Of a stretch of DNA of 64,000 nt, positions 1 to 9,075 are shown piece by piece; the first letter of the stretch is position 1; each line of letters begins with the position of its first letter. The translations under genes were made by a program, and so were the position numbers. The notes below the pieces were generated by a model that saw only the letters and a list, made by a program, of their open reading frames with translations, searched no databases and was not told the DNA's origin. The stretch is taken from the NCBI RefSeq assembly GCF_017357425.1, contig NZ_CP014573.1:1-64000 (forward strand). Direction: 5' to 3'. Source of the DNA: Arthrobacter sp. D5-1. Its GTDB lineage: Bacteria; Actinomycetota; Actinomycetes; Actinomycetales; Micrococcaceae.

Positions 1-900
1 GAGGGTGCGTTGAAGGCCAAGGCATCCGAGGCCGGGACCGCCGCCCTGGACCGGGGATGGAGCATCGAAACCGCTCTGATCATGGCCGAGTTTGAACAGG
101 ACGAAGCCGCGACGGCCGACCTTGAATCAGTTCTCATCGACGACCCCGACCAGCTGCTCCACGTCGCCCAGCGGTTGCGGGACCAGCGCGAAAGCGCCGC
201 AGCCCTCGCCGCGCTGATCGCCGAACTCGAAGCCCAGGGTAAGACGACCGTGGAGGACGCCGGACACTACTCCGACGACGAGAACCTCTACGTCACCGCC
301 GCCAAAAGGGAGGACGGGGAACCGGCCACCGAGGAGGACGCGAACGCCGTCCTGATCACCACGGACTACCGTGGCCAGCACCGAACCCACTCAGTTATCG
401 CAGGCTGGAAGGACATGGGTTTCGTCCCGAAGTACGAACGCTACGACGGCGGCAACGTCCAGAAAGGCCCGATGACCGAGGAACAGAAGGCCGACCGGAA
501 AACCCTGATCGCCAATAACAGAGCGGCCGAGTCGGCCACCATCGTAAGGCGTGAGTTTGTCCGGAACCTGTTGGCGAAGAAGCAGGCGCCGGGCTGGCAG
601 CACTTCACCGCGTATGCGCTCACGCACCACCCTGCAACGGTCAGCGGCTATGACGGGAAGGTGGCCGCTGAGATGGTTGGAGCGAAGTCCGACGAGTCGG
701 ACCGGTGGGGATGGAACCCGCTGCGGGATCACGTAGCCGCGTCCACGGCCCGGCCTGAGTTCTCTTTGATCGCACTGGTGTGCGCCGGGTATGAGAAGAC
801 GATTGCAAAGGACTCATGGCGGTCCCCGTCACAAACGCACCGGGACTACCTGAACCAGTTGGTCGTGTGGGATACACCGCAAGTGAGACCGAGCAAATGA
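1..900 (+). CDS. ParB/Spo0J-family partition protein, C-terminal part (5' truncated by window)
   Basis: The frame is open from the first base, so the N-terminus lies outside the window; the TTG at 10 need not be the start. The visible ~300 residues match what I know of the C-terminal half of actinobacterial plasmid ParB proteins: a helical stretch with ALDRGWSIETAL and EFEQD, then HVAQRLRDQ, and a late block with NNRAAESATIVRREFVRNLLA. ParB binds parS sites and works with a ParA ATPase to segregate plasmid copies; the ParA partner would be expected upstream, outside the window. The nuclease-like N-terminal domain and HTH cannot be seen. A perfect palindrome and a strong hairpin follow the gene. 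Function is inferred from family resemblance only. Confidence 0.75.
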   Translation, partial: EGALKAKASEAGTAALDRGWSIETALIMAEFEQDEAATADLESVLIDDPDQLLHVAQRLRDQRESAAALAALIAELEAQGKTTVEDAGHYSDDENLYVTAAKREDGEPATEEDANAVLITTDYRGQHRTHSVIAGWKDMGFVPKYERYDGGNVQKGPMTEEQKADRKTLIANNRAAESATIVRREFVRNLLAKKQAPGWQHFTAYALTHHPATVSGYDGKVAAEMVGAKSDESDRWGWNPLRDHVAASTARPEFSLIALVCAGYEKTIAKDSWRSPSQTHRDYLNQLVVWDTPQVRPSK

Positions 901-1157
901 TTATCGACAGCGGCAAGCCAGCCGAAGAAACCGAAGCGGCATAAGACCCCTTGCCGGGCGGAACCCCACCGCCCGGCAAGCCCCTGCACTACCCACCACA
1001 GGCAGAACCATGAACCTCCCGCAGGGCGGGCGGTCCGCCGCCCATGACGAACCAAGTTGCTCACCAGCGGCGGACCGCCATAAACGCGCCCACCCATCCT
1101 GAAAGTAAGTGCCGCGACTTCACGACAGTCCAACACTTGTTCAGTTGTAATCATGCG

Positions 1158-1184
1158 TATGGCTTCAGCTAAGCTGAAGCCATA
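1158..1184. repeat. 27-base perfect palindrome downstream of parB
   Basis: Two 13-base arms (TATGGCTTCAGCT and its complement) are separated by a single A at 1171, and a T-rich tract (CCTTTTTT) follows. It could be a rho-independent terminator for parB, or a parS-like binding site, because partition sites are often near-perfect palindromes next to parB. The sequence alone does not decide. Confidence 0.6.
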
Positions 1185-1206
1185 GATTTCCTTTTTTGCC
1201 GAAGGA

Positions 1207-1240
1207 CACGAAGGGCCGGCTAACAAGCCGGCCCTTCGTG
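1207..1240. terminator. Strong hairpin, probable terminator
   Basis: Perfect 15-bp stem (CACGAAGGGCCGGCT paired with 1226-1240) with the 4-base loop AACA, followed by TTTAAG. It lies 300 bases after the parB stop and next to the repeat element, so it may end either a parB transcript or a transcript of the repeat read from the other strand. Confidence 0.65.
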
Positions 1241-1271
1241 TTTAAGTCCGTCTTTCAAGAAAGTGGACCCT

Positions 1272-1478
1272 GCGCCGTTCCTGGTTGTGGTGATCCCCGC
1301 CAGTAGCTCGCTGGGAGCCCCCCTGTGCCTAAGAAGCCGGCCACGGCCCCGGTTCCTGTGCCCTCCCACTCGCGGCCCGCACGGTAGATATGTGTCGTCC
1401 CGGCCGAAAAAGTCCCAACCGAGACGGTAGGGGAGACGGCAACGCCCAGGCCTGGACCATGGGAAACTTCGCCGGTAT
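1272..1478 (-). repeat. Dispersed ~200-base element, copy A
   Basis: Read on the minus strand this stretch closely matches 47905-48097 on the plus strand. Shared blocks include CAGGCCTGGACCATGGG near one end, GTCCCTCCCACTCGCGG-like sequence and the block CGCACGGTAGAT in the middle, and CCCCGCCAGTAGCTCGCTGG near the other end. The copies differ by scattered substitutions and short indels. An ORF can be read through both, but the indels shift the frame between the blocks, so a structured RNA or cis element fits better than a protein. Confidence 0.7.
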
Positions 1479-1656
1479 TTTCCCGCCCTTATGGATGGAG
1501 GCTGTGCACGGCCACCGCTCGCGAAGGGCAAGGTGTGGAAGGTTGGTGACGTGGTGGTTGTGTGCAGCCGGTTCGGTGGGTCCTGTCGTCCACATGTGTG
1601 CGGGGCAAGCCCGGAGGAAATAGCTTGCGCCGTGCACATGCGGGCGAGGGGTGACG

Positions 1657-1992
1657 CTACCAGTTTTCGCTGGTTGTCCCGATCAGTTCCTTCTCACGTG
1701 CGGCATCATTAGCAGGCCTTGACTGGCGCGTCGTCCTAGTGCCCTTGGGACGCCCGCCGGCCTTCCTGGACGGTGCGTCCAACCCGAAGCCCCGCAGGTC
1801 AGATTCGGTCCAGTCGGCCCTGAGGGCTGCCTGGTAGTCCTTGGCATACTTCTGCTCTGCGGCTGTGAGCAACTGCACAGCTTCTTGCAGTTCAACGCTG
1901 CTGGCAGCAGCGGTCTTCACTGCATTGACTCTTGCGTCCCTGACGGCATCAATTTTCGCGGCCGCCTTTGCGGCAATGTTGTCGATATCCAT
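1657..1992 (-). CDS. Small helical charged protein, unknown function
   Basis: A 111-residue protein rich in Ala, Lys, Arg and Glu. Residues 5-65 have the heptad-like pattern of a long helix or coiled coil, and the C-terminal part is basic with a GGRPKGTRTTR segment that could touch DNA. It lies divergent from the mobC-relaxase genes, which suggests a role in plasmid mobilisation or its control, but this is context only. No strong ribosome binding site precedes the ATG at 1992. I do not recognise a family. Confidence 0.55.
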   Translation of the reverse strand: MDIDNIAAKAAAKIDAVRDARVNAVKTAAASSVELQEAVQLLTAAEQKYAKDYQAALRADWTESDLRGFGLDAPSRKAGGRPKGTRTTRQSRPANDAAREKELIGTTSENW

Positions 1993-2217
1993 GCGGACAG
2001 CCTAGTGGCTGAACGTGGCACCAGAAGCAAGGTTTTCCGGCGAGTTGCACAATTGGTGCCAAAACAGCCCAACGAAACCATGCGGAGCAAGCTATACATT
2101 TACACGGGTGTAAATGGTGTGTCGCTCACGGACCCTGCCGGGTTGGTGGGCGACACTGGCTTGTGGGTCCCCGGATATCGGGGTCGCTGCGCTAGGCCTT
2201 TTGGGAGGGGGATTGGA

Positions 2218-2612
2218 ATGCCGGAAGAAGAAGGAAATACTGGCCGTCCGAACCTGTCCCGGCGGCGCCGGGCGAACAGTCCGGCCGGGTCGAAGAAGCG
2301 CCGTGACGTGTGGGTCACGGCGGAGGAAGAAGCAGCGCTCGTTGCCCGTGCCGAGCGGGAGAAAGTGACGGTCCCGAACCTGTTGGTGTCGACCGCTCTG
2401 GCGGAGGGTACTGATTCGCCGACGGAGCGGCGGGCCATCGGTGCCGAGTTGATGCAGTTGCATAACTTGTTGGCGCGTTCGTCGAACAACATCAACCAGC
2501 TCGCACGTCAGGCGAACGCGACGGGGAGTTCCCCGTTGAGGCCCGTGAAGCGTTGAAGCATATCCGGTCGGTGGCGATGCGCATTGACCGGGCTATTGAG
2601 GGGTTGATGTGA
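2218..2612 (+). pseudogene. mobC: MobC-like mobilisation accessory protein, frameshifted near the C-terminus
   Basis: The ATG at 2218 follows a GGGAGGGGGA ribosome binding site. The product starts with a basic segment, then KKRRDVWVTAEEEAALVARA (ribbon-helix-helix like) and the MobC signature NNINQLARQANATG. MobC proteins assist the relaxase at oriT. After NATG the annotated frame ends at 2556 in an unrelated tail. If one G is added to the GGGG run at 2523-2526, the frame continues as EFPVEAREALKHIRSV and on to IEGLM, ending at a TGA at 2610-2612 just before the relaxase. That is the expected MobC end, so one base is missing, by mutation or sequencing error. Confidence 0.7.
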
Positions 2613-2616
2613 GCGA

Positions 2617-4245
2617 ATGATCCGAACATCACCCGCGGTTCGCGGATGGCCGGCCTGATGGTTTATCTGGCCTCGACGGATACGGACAAGACGAAGAACG
2701 CGCACACCGACCCGCACTTGGTGGCCGGGGACGCGGCGGTCATGGCGTGGTACGACGACGGGGTCCTGGACCATGAGGATGCGGTCGCGATCGCGAAGCA
2801 TTTGGATCAGCCACGGAAACTGTTCAGCGTTGAGGTCAGGGTCAAAGATTTTGGTTGGGATGCGGCGAAGAAGGAACGCGTTCACGTCGGGGTACAAGGA
2901 CGCGTCCGTGTGGCATTGCTCGCTGAGTTTGCGCGCCGAAGAGGGCGCCCTGACGGACCAGCAGTGGGGCGACATCGCCAACGACTTTGTCGACGCGATG
3001 GGCTTCACCGCGGCCAGCGGAAAAGCGCAGTGCCGGTGGGCGGCGATCAACCACGGCACGAGTGAGAACGGCAACCACCACATCCACATCGCCGTGTCCC
3101 TGGTTCGGGAAGACGGCACCAAAGCCTCCACCCACGGGGACTACAAACGAGCCCAGCAGACCTGCCGTGAGCTGGAGGTCAAGTACGGCCTCGAGCAACT
3201 GTCGGCCGTGTACGCGACCCGTGGTTATGACCGGGCCGAGAAGGCCACCGCTACCCGGGATGAGCGGGAGATGCATAGGGCGTCTTTGGCGCGGAAGGTC
3301 CGTGCCAGTGCCAGCGCCTCGGCCACCGAGGGGGAGTTCGTCCGCCGCGCCCGGGACACGGGCATGTTGCTCCGTCCGCGGTATGCGAAGAACACCACGG
3401 ATGTCATCGTTGGGTACTCCGTTGCCGAACGGCCCAGGCCGGGGGAGCGGCCCATCTGGTTTGGTGGCGGCACACTCGCATCCGACCTGACACTGGGTGC
3501 GCTGCGGCAAGGTTGGATGGACTCGCCGCACGCCGCGAGTGAGGCCGCGGCCGAGTGGAACGCCGCGGCACGCAACAAGCGCACCGTCACCAGGACCGGA
3601 CCCGAGAGGGCAACGCCGTCGCCGCAGGTGTGGGTGGAATACACCCGCAACGCGACCGCCCTGGCGGAGCAACTGCGCTCGGTCCCGCTAGATGATCACG
3701 CGACCTGGGCGAAAGCTGCGCGGGACGTTTCCGGGGCGTTCGCTGCGTGGTCCCACCGTCTCGAGCCCACGCCCGGGCCGTTGGCGGCCACCGCGGCTGA
3801 ACTGTCCCGTACCGCGCAGCTCCGCGCACCACAGGTGCACACCAAGCCCGTGGCGTTGCCGTCCATTGCCGGCACGGCCATGCTGTTCCTGGCCGCCTCG
3901 TCCAAGAACAAGACAGCCGCGCAGGCTGCACTGATGGTGCAGCTGGCGAATATGGCGCACGCCATCTACCAGATGCATCAGCAATCCGGCCGGACACGGG
4001 AAGCTGAGAGGATCCGCGCCGTTGTCGCGACGCAGCTGAAGCCCTTTGCGGCCACCATGCCACGACCGGTTACCGTGGGCGGGCCGGCCCAGGCTCCGGA
4101 GCGTGGCCAGGACCGCAACCCCGTGGAGCTTGGCTTGCGTGGTCTGGCTCCGATCCGTCCCGGCTCCGCCGTTCCCGCGACGGCCATACCCGCCAAGACA
4201 CCCACCGGGACAGGACGGGAATCCGGACCTGTACTTGACCGATAG
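2617..4245 (+). pseudogene. Relaxase/mobilisation nuclease, interrupted by two frameshifts
   Basis: Relaxases nick oriT and lead the strand to the recipient. The N-terminal part lies in one frame (to about 2880: ITRGSRMAGLMVYLAS, then SVEVRVKDFGWD) and the rest in the next frame (about 2888-4245: YKDASVWHCSLSLRAEEG, IANDFVDAMGF, NHHIHIAVSLVREDG, the histidine-rich metal motif of relaxases). Joining them needs removal of one base near 2876-2897. The start is also off frame: ATG ATC at 2617 reads MIPNITRG only if one C is added in ATGATCCG. The C-terminal half is Ala/Arg-rich and ends in a disordered Pro-rich tail. It follows mobC directly. The family is clear; whether it is active depends on whether the indels are real. 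Confidence 0.75.
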
Positions 4246-4272
4246 AAACACCACTAGTGCGAGGGGAACACC

Positions 4273-5505
4273 ATGAGTGAATCGGACGGAATGGACGACC
4301 TGCTGGACGGCGGACTGCGGCAATCGCTACTGATCGCGGCCCGTATTGCCGAAACACTGGCCCGACACCGGCAGGAAGCACAACGCCAACAGGAACACCA
4401 CGACACCCAGGCGGCACACGAAGCCCAGGCACGCCTGGCAGCTGAGCGCAGCGCCGCCCACGCGGTGCTTGTCCCGGTGGAAAAGGACCAGTGGTGGGAC
4501 AAGGCCCAGCCGTCCGATATCGCTACCGCGTACACCGTCGCTGAATCGTGGAAGGAGCACGACCCGACAGCACTTGCCGCATCGGAGAGGATCCATCAGG
4601 AAGTCCTGACACGCTACGGCATCGACACCCACGACGTCGGCCCCGACACCGAGTACCTGGAATCAGGTATCCATACCATCGCCACCGAAAAAGCACGCCA
4701 GGAAGCTCTGGCCCGCAGCCAGGAACAGACCCGTAAAGCTGCCGCCGAACACGAAAAAGCCATGCAGCTGCTCGCCGCCGCCCGCGCCGAAGAACTCCGT
4801 GCCCAGGCCGCGAAACTCGCACCCGAAATGGAACGGCACCATGTGCCAGTGGAATACCTTGCCAACCCCGAACTGGCACAAGCGCTCCAGCGGGCACACA
4901 ACGCGAAAACCCCAAAAGCGCTGGAAGCCGCAGACGGCGCAATCAAAGAGCGCCTGTTCCTCATCAGCAAGGACGGAATCAACGGCCCCGACATCGACCA
5001 ACTCCGTCGCGAAACCACCGCGAACGTCAACGGGGCACGGGAGGAACACTTCAAGGATCCTGCCTTCGTGGACGCCGCCAAGAACCTCCACGAGGCGAGA
5101 CTCCTGGCCGAGGGCGGCTTCACTGGTGACAAGTGGGCGACCCAGGAGCAGCGGTACGGGCGGGCAGAGAAGGAACTCTTTGCCCGCATGGAAGGCGTAG
5201 GCCGAGAGATTGAAGAGCGCGTCACCGGCAACGACAGCGGCCGGCTCACAGACCGAGGGCTAAAGGCTGAGACGAGGTCGGCCGCCGGTTACGGCTCGGC
5301 CGAACGCCACAGCGCGTTTGCCGCATCACTGGCCACCACCGGCGCTAACGAGGGTCAGGTACGCGGACGGGTAGCAGCGGAACGCAGTGAAGCCACGCAC
5401 CCCCGTGCAGGCCTCACCATAGGCAAAAAGGCCGCCAAAGCACGAAAGGCACCCACTGGGGCATCAAGAGGCGCCGAGCGAAGCAAGAACGGCCTGGGCC
5501 GGTAG
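4273..5505 (+). CDS. Long helical mobilisation-associated protein
   Basis: A 410-residue protein starting 27 bases after the relaxase with AGGGGAACACC before the ATG. Residues 20-65 and 130-190 are Gln/Glu/Arg/Ala-rich helices typical of coiled coils; a folded-looking middle (EYLANPELAQALQRAHNAK, then AADGAIKERLFLISKDG) is followed by a basic, Ala-rich tail with KKAAKARKAPTGA. Proteins of this kind are common downstream of actinobacterial relaxases, and the spacing suggests one operon (mobC-relaxase-this gene). A structural or DNA-handling role in mobilisation is inferred from context. No catalytic motif is visible. Confidence 0.7.
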   Translation: MSESDGMDDLLDGGLRQSLLIAARIAETLARHRQEAQRQQEHHDTQAAHEAQARLAAERSAAHAVLVPVEKDQWWDKAQPSDIATAYTVAESWKEHDPTALAASERIHQEVLTRYGIDTHDVGPDTEYLESGIHTIATEKARQEALARSQEQTRKAAAEHEKAMQLLAAARAEELRAQAAKLAPEMERHHVPVEYLANPELAQALQRAHNAKTPKALEAADGAIKERLFLISKDGINGPDIDQLRRETTANVNGAREEHFKDPAFVDAAKNLHEARLLAEGGFTGDKWATQEQRYGRAEKELFARMEGVGREIEERVTGNDSGRLTDRGLKAETRSAAGYGSAERHSAFAASLATTGANEGQVRGRVAAERSEATHPRAGLTIGKKAAKARKAPTGASRGAERSKNGLGR

Positions 5506-5952
5506 CACTGCTGGCCGTCGTTCGATGGCTACGGGTACAAACCAGCCGTGGTCGCGGTGCTTGGGCTCCCGTGGCTCTGGCGTCTCGCGACCGTAAGCCT
5601 CGTTGGCGCCGGTGGTGGCCAGTCGCAGCGCGTCGGGCGAGCGGCTGGGTCCCGCCGCCACACCCGTGACAACTCCGCCGAACCAGGTTGACGGAATATA
5701 AGCTATCGGCTCTTTAATCCGATAGCAGAAGGGGCTATGGAAGCTCCCGATTCCACGGGGAAAGCCAGGGTTCTTCAGACGGAATCTGTGCCTACCGTGC
5801 GCGATACTTCCTGGTAATGCTGAGGCGCTGCAGTCAGCTGACGCATGATCCCACGCACTAGAACCAGGCGTGGACTTGAAAACAAGATCCTAAGCATGCT
5901 TATGCTGCTTGTAGCCGCGTGCGAACGGCTGCCAACCAGAGGAGGAAACACC
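5506..5952. other. Intergenic stretch with small hairpin
   Basis: About 450 bases without a supported gene. An 8-bp hairpin (GCTATCGG at 5702-5709 paired with 5719-5726) may end the mobilisation operon. The final 100 bases lead into the CsbD-like gene and probably contain its promoter. A short minus-strand frame at 5464-5661 has no ribosome binding site. Confidence 0.4.
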
Positions 5953-6129
5953 ATGGGATTGGGCGACAAGATTGAGAACGCCGCCGAGAAGGCCGGCGGT
6001 AAGGGCAAGGAAGCGGCAGGCGCTGCCACAGGCGATGAGAGCCTGCGGACCGAGGGCCAGGCCGACCAGGCCAAAGGCGATCTGAAGCAGGCCGGCGAGA
6101 AGGTCAAGGACGCCTTCAAGAAGGACTGA
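5953..6129 (+). CDS. CsbD-like stress-response protein
   Basis: A 58-residue protein beginning MGLGDKIENAAEKAGGKGKE. The ATG at 5953 follows AGAGGAGGAAAC, so this start is preferred over the longer frame from 5845. The repeated pattern of Gly, Lys, Glu and Ala, with DQAKGDLKQAGEKVKDAF at the end, is that of the CsbD family: short hydrophilic cytoplasmic proteins induced by general stress in many bacteria, with no known enzymatic activity. It stands alone with its own terminator. Confidence 0.85.
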   Translation: MGLGDKIENAAEKAGGKGKEAAGAATGDESLRTEGQADQAKGDLKQAGEKVKDAFKKD

Positions 6130-6144
6130 CGAGACCACAGAGAA

Positions 6145-6172
6145 GGACGCGCCCAGCGAACGGGGCGCGTCC
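6145..6172 (+). terminator. Rho-independent terminator after CsbD-like gene
   Basis: A 10-bp GC-rich stem (GGACGCGCCC / GGGCGCGTCC) with an 8-base loop, followed by TTTTGTTTG, 16 bases after the stop codon. Confidence 0.85.
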
Positions 6173-6410
6173 TTTTGTTTGCCCCGAACAGGAGCGGGTA
6201 CGCGCCATTTCCGCCGTGTCAGCCGGAAGGCCCGGGCACCGGATGACGCCCACCCGAGGGTACTCCCCCTGGCTTATAGCGGCGAGTACCTAAACCCGAG
6301 GCGTGGCTCCGACCATAAGGCAGTAATTCACTCTGGCTTCGATGGCAGTTGACGAAATCCTTATATTATCGGCGTTTGAACGATCTGTGGGAGACGCGCG
6401 CATTAGCCCA

Positions 6411-6444
6411 GTAGGCGCTGGCGTTTGACAACGCCAGCGCCTAC
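6411..6444 (-). terminator. 15-bp hairpin downstream of the MFS gene
   Basis: A perfect 15-bp stem (GTAGGCGCTGGCGTT at 6411-6425 paired with 6430-6444) and the 4-base loop TGAC, about 30 bases beyond the MFS stop codon on the minus strand. No long T-run follows, but position and strength suit transcript termination. The rest of 6173-6473 shows no gene. Confidence 0.6.
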
Positions 6445-6473
6445 CAAAGGTTGTTATGTAGAGAAAGTGGCTC

Positions 6474-7877
6474 TCAGACTGTTAGTTCGTCAGTGCTTGT
6501 GTCGGAGTTTTGGGTTTCGGGTGTTGGGTGTCCATTGAGCGTTGTTAGGGCCAGTACTCCAGCCATGACGAGAATAGCGGCGGCGCCTAGCAACGCTGTA
6601 CTGTATCCCGCTGTGAGGGCTGCCCCGGGGCTGACGCCGGCGTGTTCCTGCGGCACTGAGATGGTGGCCGCGACAGCGGCCAGTACGGCTAGGCCGAGAG
6701 CGACGCCGATCTGCTGGGCTGAGTTGAGCAGTGCCGAGGCGATGCCTGCCTTGTCCTGGTCAACGAGGTAAACGGCGGCCTGTGTGAGCGCAATGACGCC
6801 CAGGCCGAATCCGAGGGCGAGCACGAACATGGCTGGAGCCAAGTGGAGCCAGTAGCTGGCGTTCTCGGCGATGGCGGAAAACCAGAGCGCCGCGACGGCG
6901 CTGAGGAGTGCCCCGGTTGCAGCGACGAGGCGCGGCGCTATCTTCAGCAGAAGCTTCGGGGCGCTACCGGCGCCCAGTATGAGTCCGGCAGCGAATGGCA
7001 GCCAGGCGGCACCGGTCTGGAGCGGGCTGAATTGCTGGACCTGCTGGAGGTAGAGGGTGACGACGTAGAAAGTGCCCATCGGGCCGATGGCGAGCAGCAG
7101 CATGGTGGCGTAGGCGCCGGCACGGTTGCGGTCCCTGAAGAGGCTTAGGGGCACCAGGGGGTTTTTGCTGCGAGCCTGAGTGAGTGTGAACGCCAGGAGC
7201 AGGACGGCGGAAGCGCCGAAGAGTGCCAGTGCTGCCAGATCAGTGAATCCGGCCTCACCGAAACGTGTGATGGCGTACACGAGTGCGACCATTCCGCCGG
7301 TGGCCAGTACCGCGCCGAGGATGCCGGGCTGTCTGTGGTGACCGCGGGTGGCCGGGAGGGTCCGGCTGCCCAGGAAAACGAGCAGACCGATGGGGATGTT
7401 GATGAAGAACACCCAGCGCCAGCCGAGGGTGTTCGTCAGGACGCCTCCAAGGAGCAGGCCAATGACGAGGCCGAGGGCGGACATCGCCCCATAAAGGGAC
7501 AGCGCTGTGTCGCGCATCTTACGGTCAGGGAATGTCGTTGAGATCAGCGCCAAGGCGTTGGGGGCTGCCATAGCTGCACCCAATCCCTGCGCGGCCCTGG
7601 CGATGATGAGCATTTCTGTGGTTTGCCCGAGCCCTCCGGCCAAGGAAGCCACTACGAAGATTGCGATGCCCAGCTGCAAGGTGCGCCGCCGGCCCCACAA
7701 GTCGCCGAGACGCCCGCCCAGCAGGAGGAGTGCGCCGAACGCCAGGATATAGGCGTTTACAACCCACGGCAGGTGAAGGGCTTCCACGCCCAGCTCCCGC
7801 TGGATGCTAGGCAGCGCAATGTTCACAATCGAGTCATCCAGCACCAGCATCATCTGGGTAGTTGCTATGACCAGCAA
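6474..7877 (-). CDS. MFS drug exporter, DHA2 (14-TM) type
   Basis: A proton-coupled exporter of about 467 residues. TM1 (MLVLDDSIVNIALPSIQREL) carries the DHA2 D-x-(S/T)-I-V-N-x-A-L-P signature; GGRLGDLWGRRRT at about 55-67 is the MFS loop 2-3 motif; LGWRWVFFINIPIG at about 150 is the motif C/D region. About 14 hydrophobic segments follow, ending in a polar tail. The substrate cannot be told from sequence. The N-terminus is odd: the only start is a TTG at 7877 directly after an in-frame stop, the cytoplasmic leader normal in this family is missing, and the 3' end of a PAS gene overlaps. A deletion may have fused the two genes. Confidence 0.85.
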   Translation of the reverse strand: MLVIATTQMMLVLDDSIVNIALPSIQRELGVEALHLPWVVNAYILAFGALLLLGGRLGDLWGRRRTLQLGIAIFVVASLAGGLGQTTEMLIIARAAQGLGAAMAAPNALALISTTFPDRKMRDTALSLYGAMSALGLVIGLLLGGVLTNTLGWRWVFFINIPIGLLVFLGSRTLPATRGHHRQPGILGAVLATGGMVALVYAITRFGEAGFTDLAALALFGASAVLLLAFTLTQARSKNPLVPLSLFRDRNRAGAYATMLLLAIGPMGTFYVVTLYLQQVQQFSPLQTGAAWLPFAAGLILGAGSAPKLLLKIAPRLVAATGALLSAVAALWFSAIAENASYWLHLAPAMFVLALGFGLGVIALTQAAVYLVDQDKAGIASALLNSAQQIGVALGLAVLAAVAATISVPQEHAGVSPGAALTAGYSTALLGAAAILVMAGVLALTTLNGHPTPETQNSDTSTDELTV

Positions 7878-8285
7878 TCATCTGAGCCGTGATGTCTTCC
7901 GCCCCGTGCAGGACGTAGACGAGCTTGCCCTCATCGTCGAACGCCGGGGCGTTCAGGGCTGGAACCAGCGGGGCTCGAAAATTCCGTCCGAGTTCTCAAT
8001 GTCATAGCGAACAGGCGGAAGAATGTCGATTTCTCCGGTCTCGACAACACGCTCGATGGAGCTTCGCAGAATCTCTGTTCCCTTCGCATCAGGGTTGTCC
8101 GGGTTGTCCGGAAAAGCGTCAAGGATATCCATGCCGACGATTCCCTCACGGCTCTTTCCCGTAGATGCAAGGAACGAGTCAGTGGCGGCGACAATCGTCC
8201 TGTCAGGGGCGACGATGATGTATTGGTTCGGCAGACTTTCGAAGATTCTCTGGAAGTCGGGGTTACGTGCATCTGAGGATGACAC
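7834..8285 (-). pseudogene. PAS-domain protein, frameshifted and cut after the PAS domain
   Basis: A GTG start at 8285 follows AGGAAAGGAACC. The first 110 residues are a PAS fold of the kind at the front of sensor kinases or regulators: FQRIFESLPNQYIIVAPD, then ATDSFLASTGKSREGIVG, then IDILPPVRYDIENSDG. The frame stops at 7953, but adding one C to CAGCCCTGAAC near 7956-7962 continues it as PLNAPAFDDEG and LVYVLHGAEDIT, the normal end of such a PAS domain. It then runs out of frame into the MFS sequence and stops at 7834. Any kinase or output domain is missing, so this is probably a remnant. Confidence 0.65.
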
Positions 8286-8456
8286 TTTCGGTTCCTTTCC
8301 TGATAAGCGACGTTTTCGCGTCTCGTAATGCCATTGGAGCAGCTGGCCGCGCCCCTAACTAGTGCAAGACATGGACCGGAACGTCCAGTTGCCTCGACCA
8401 CGAAGCCGCGGGTGACCGTCAGCCTGGGCCATCTACGGCGAGGTGTCCCAGGCCAA

Positions 8457-8942
8457 CTAGAGGCCGAAGGCGGTTCCGTGACCGTGTTCGAACACGAGGT
8501 TGGTCTGGGTGCCTGCGACGGCAGGATTCGAAGACAAGTGGTCCAGCACGAATTGACGGATGTGCTCAGTGTTTTTGGCCGTGATGTGGATCAAGAAATC
8601 GTCGGCACCGCCCAGTACGAAGAACTGCTTAATTTCGGGAAGGTCCCGCAACTCGTTACCGAAGGCGTTCATGAGGTGACGGGCACCAGGCCTAAGCCGC
8701 ACGCTCACCAGGGCCTGGAGAGGCAAACCCATGGCTTCGGGTGCGACTTCGACGGTGAACCGCTTGATCACCCCCGACTCCTTGAGCGCCTTAAGGCGCG
8801 CAAGACAGGTTGACGGCGCAAGCCCCAGGGCTTCCGACAACGACTGATTGGTACGCCTCGAATTCTTGGACAACAGACCCAGAAGCCTCTGGTCGACTTC
8901 GTCCAGAGTCACCTGCTGCAGTTTCTGCGGGTCGGACACCAT
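8457..8942 (-). CDS. Lrp/AsnC-family regulator, probable ald regulator
   Basis: A 161-residue regulator; the ATG at 8942 follows TGAGGAGCG. Residues 12-60 form the AsnC-type winged HTH (LDEVDQRLLGLLSKNSRRTN, then LAPSTCLARLKALKESGVI), and the C-terminal half is the RAM ligand-binding fold (LRPGARHLMNAFGNEL, then VLGGADDFLIHITAKN). It is divergent from the alanine dehydrogenase gene with a 133-base shared promoter region. In actinobacteria, AldR-type Lrp proteins control ald in this arrangement and sense alanine or other amino acids; that role is inferred here. Confidence 0.85.
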   Translation of the reverse strand: MVSDPQKLQQVTLDEVDQRLLGLLSKNSRRTNQSLSEALGLAPSTCLARLKALKESGVIKRFTVEVAPEAMGLPLQALVSVRLRPGARHLMNAFGNELRDLPEIKQFFVLGGADDFLIHITAKNTEHIRQFVLDHLSSNPAVAGTQTNLVFEHGHGTAFGL

Positions 8943-9075
8943 GTAACGCTCCTCACAACGCAGGAAGTGGCCAATAACTCCTATTTTGCCGCAGATTCTG
9001 CACGCAAAGTTGGATGTTTCGCAGTTTCTGTCATTCTTTTGCTCACAAACGTCAATCCCCTCAGAAAGCGTGAGC

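Larger units (their letters stand above)
901..1656. other. Long non-coding stretch after parB
   Basis: About 750 bases without a convincing gene. It holds a 27-base perfect palindrome (1158-1184), a 15-bp hairpin (1207-1240) and a ~200-base element (about 1272-1478) repeated in inverted orientation at 47.9-48.1 kb. Open frames here lack ribosome binding sites, and the repeat copies differ by indels that are not multiples of three. From 1480 to 1656 I see nothing recognisable. Confidence 0.6.

Noticed and set aside
1220..1639. 139-residue minus-strand frame through the repeat element
   Set aside because: No ribosome binding site, and the second copy of the element has indels that shift this frame.
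5464..5661. 65-residue minus-strand frame after the mobilisation gene
   Set aside because: Overlaps the end of the real gene, no ribosome binding site, composition typical of high-GC shadow frames.
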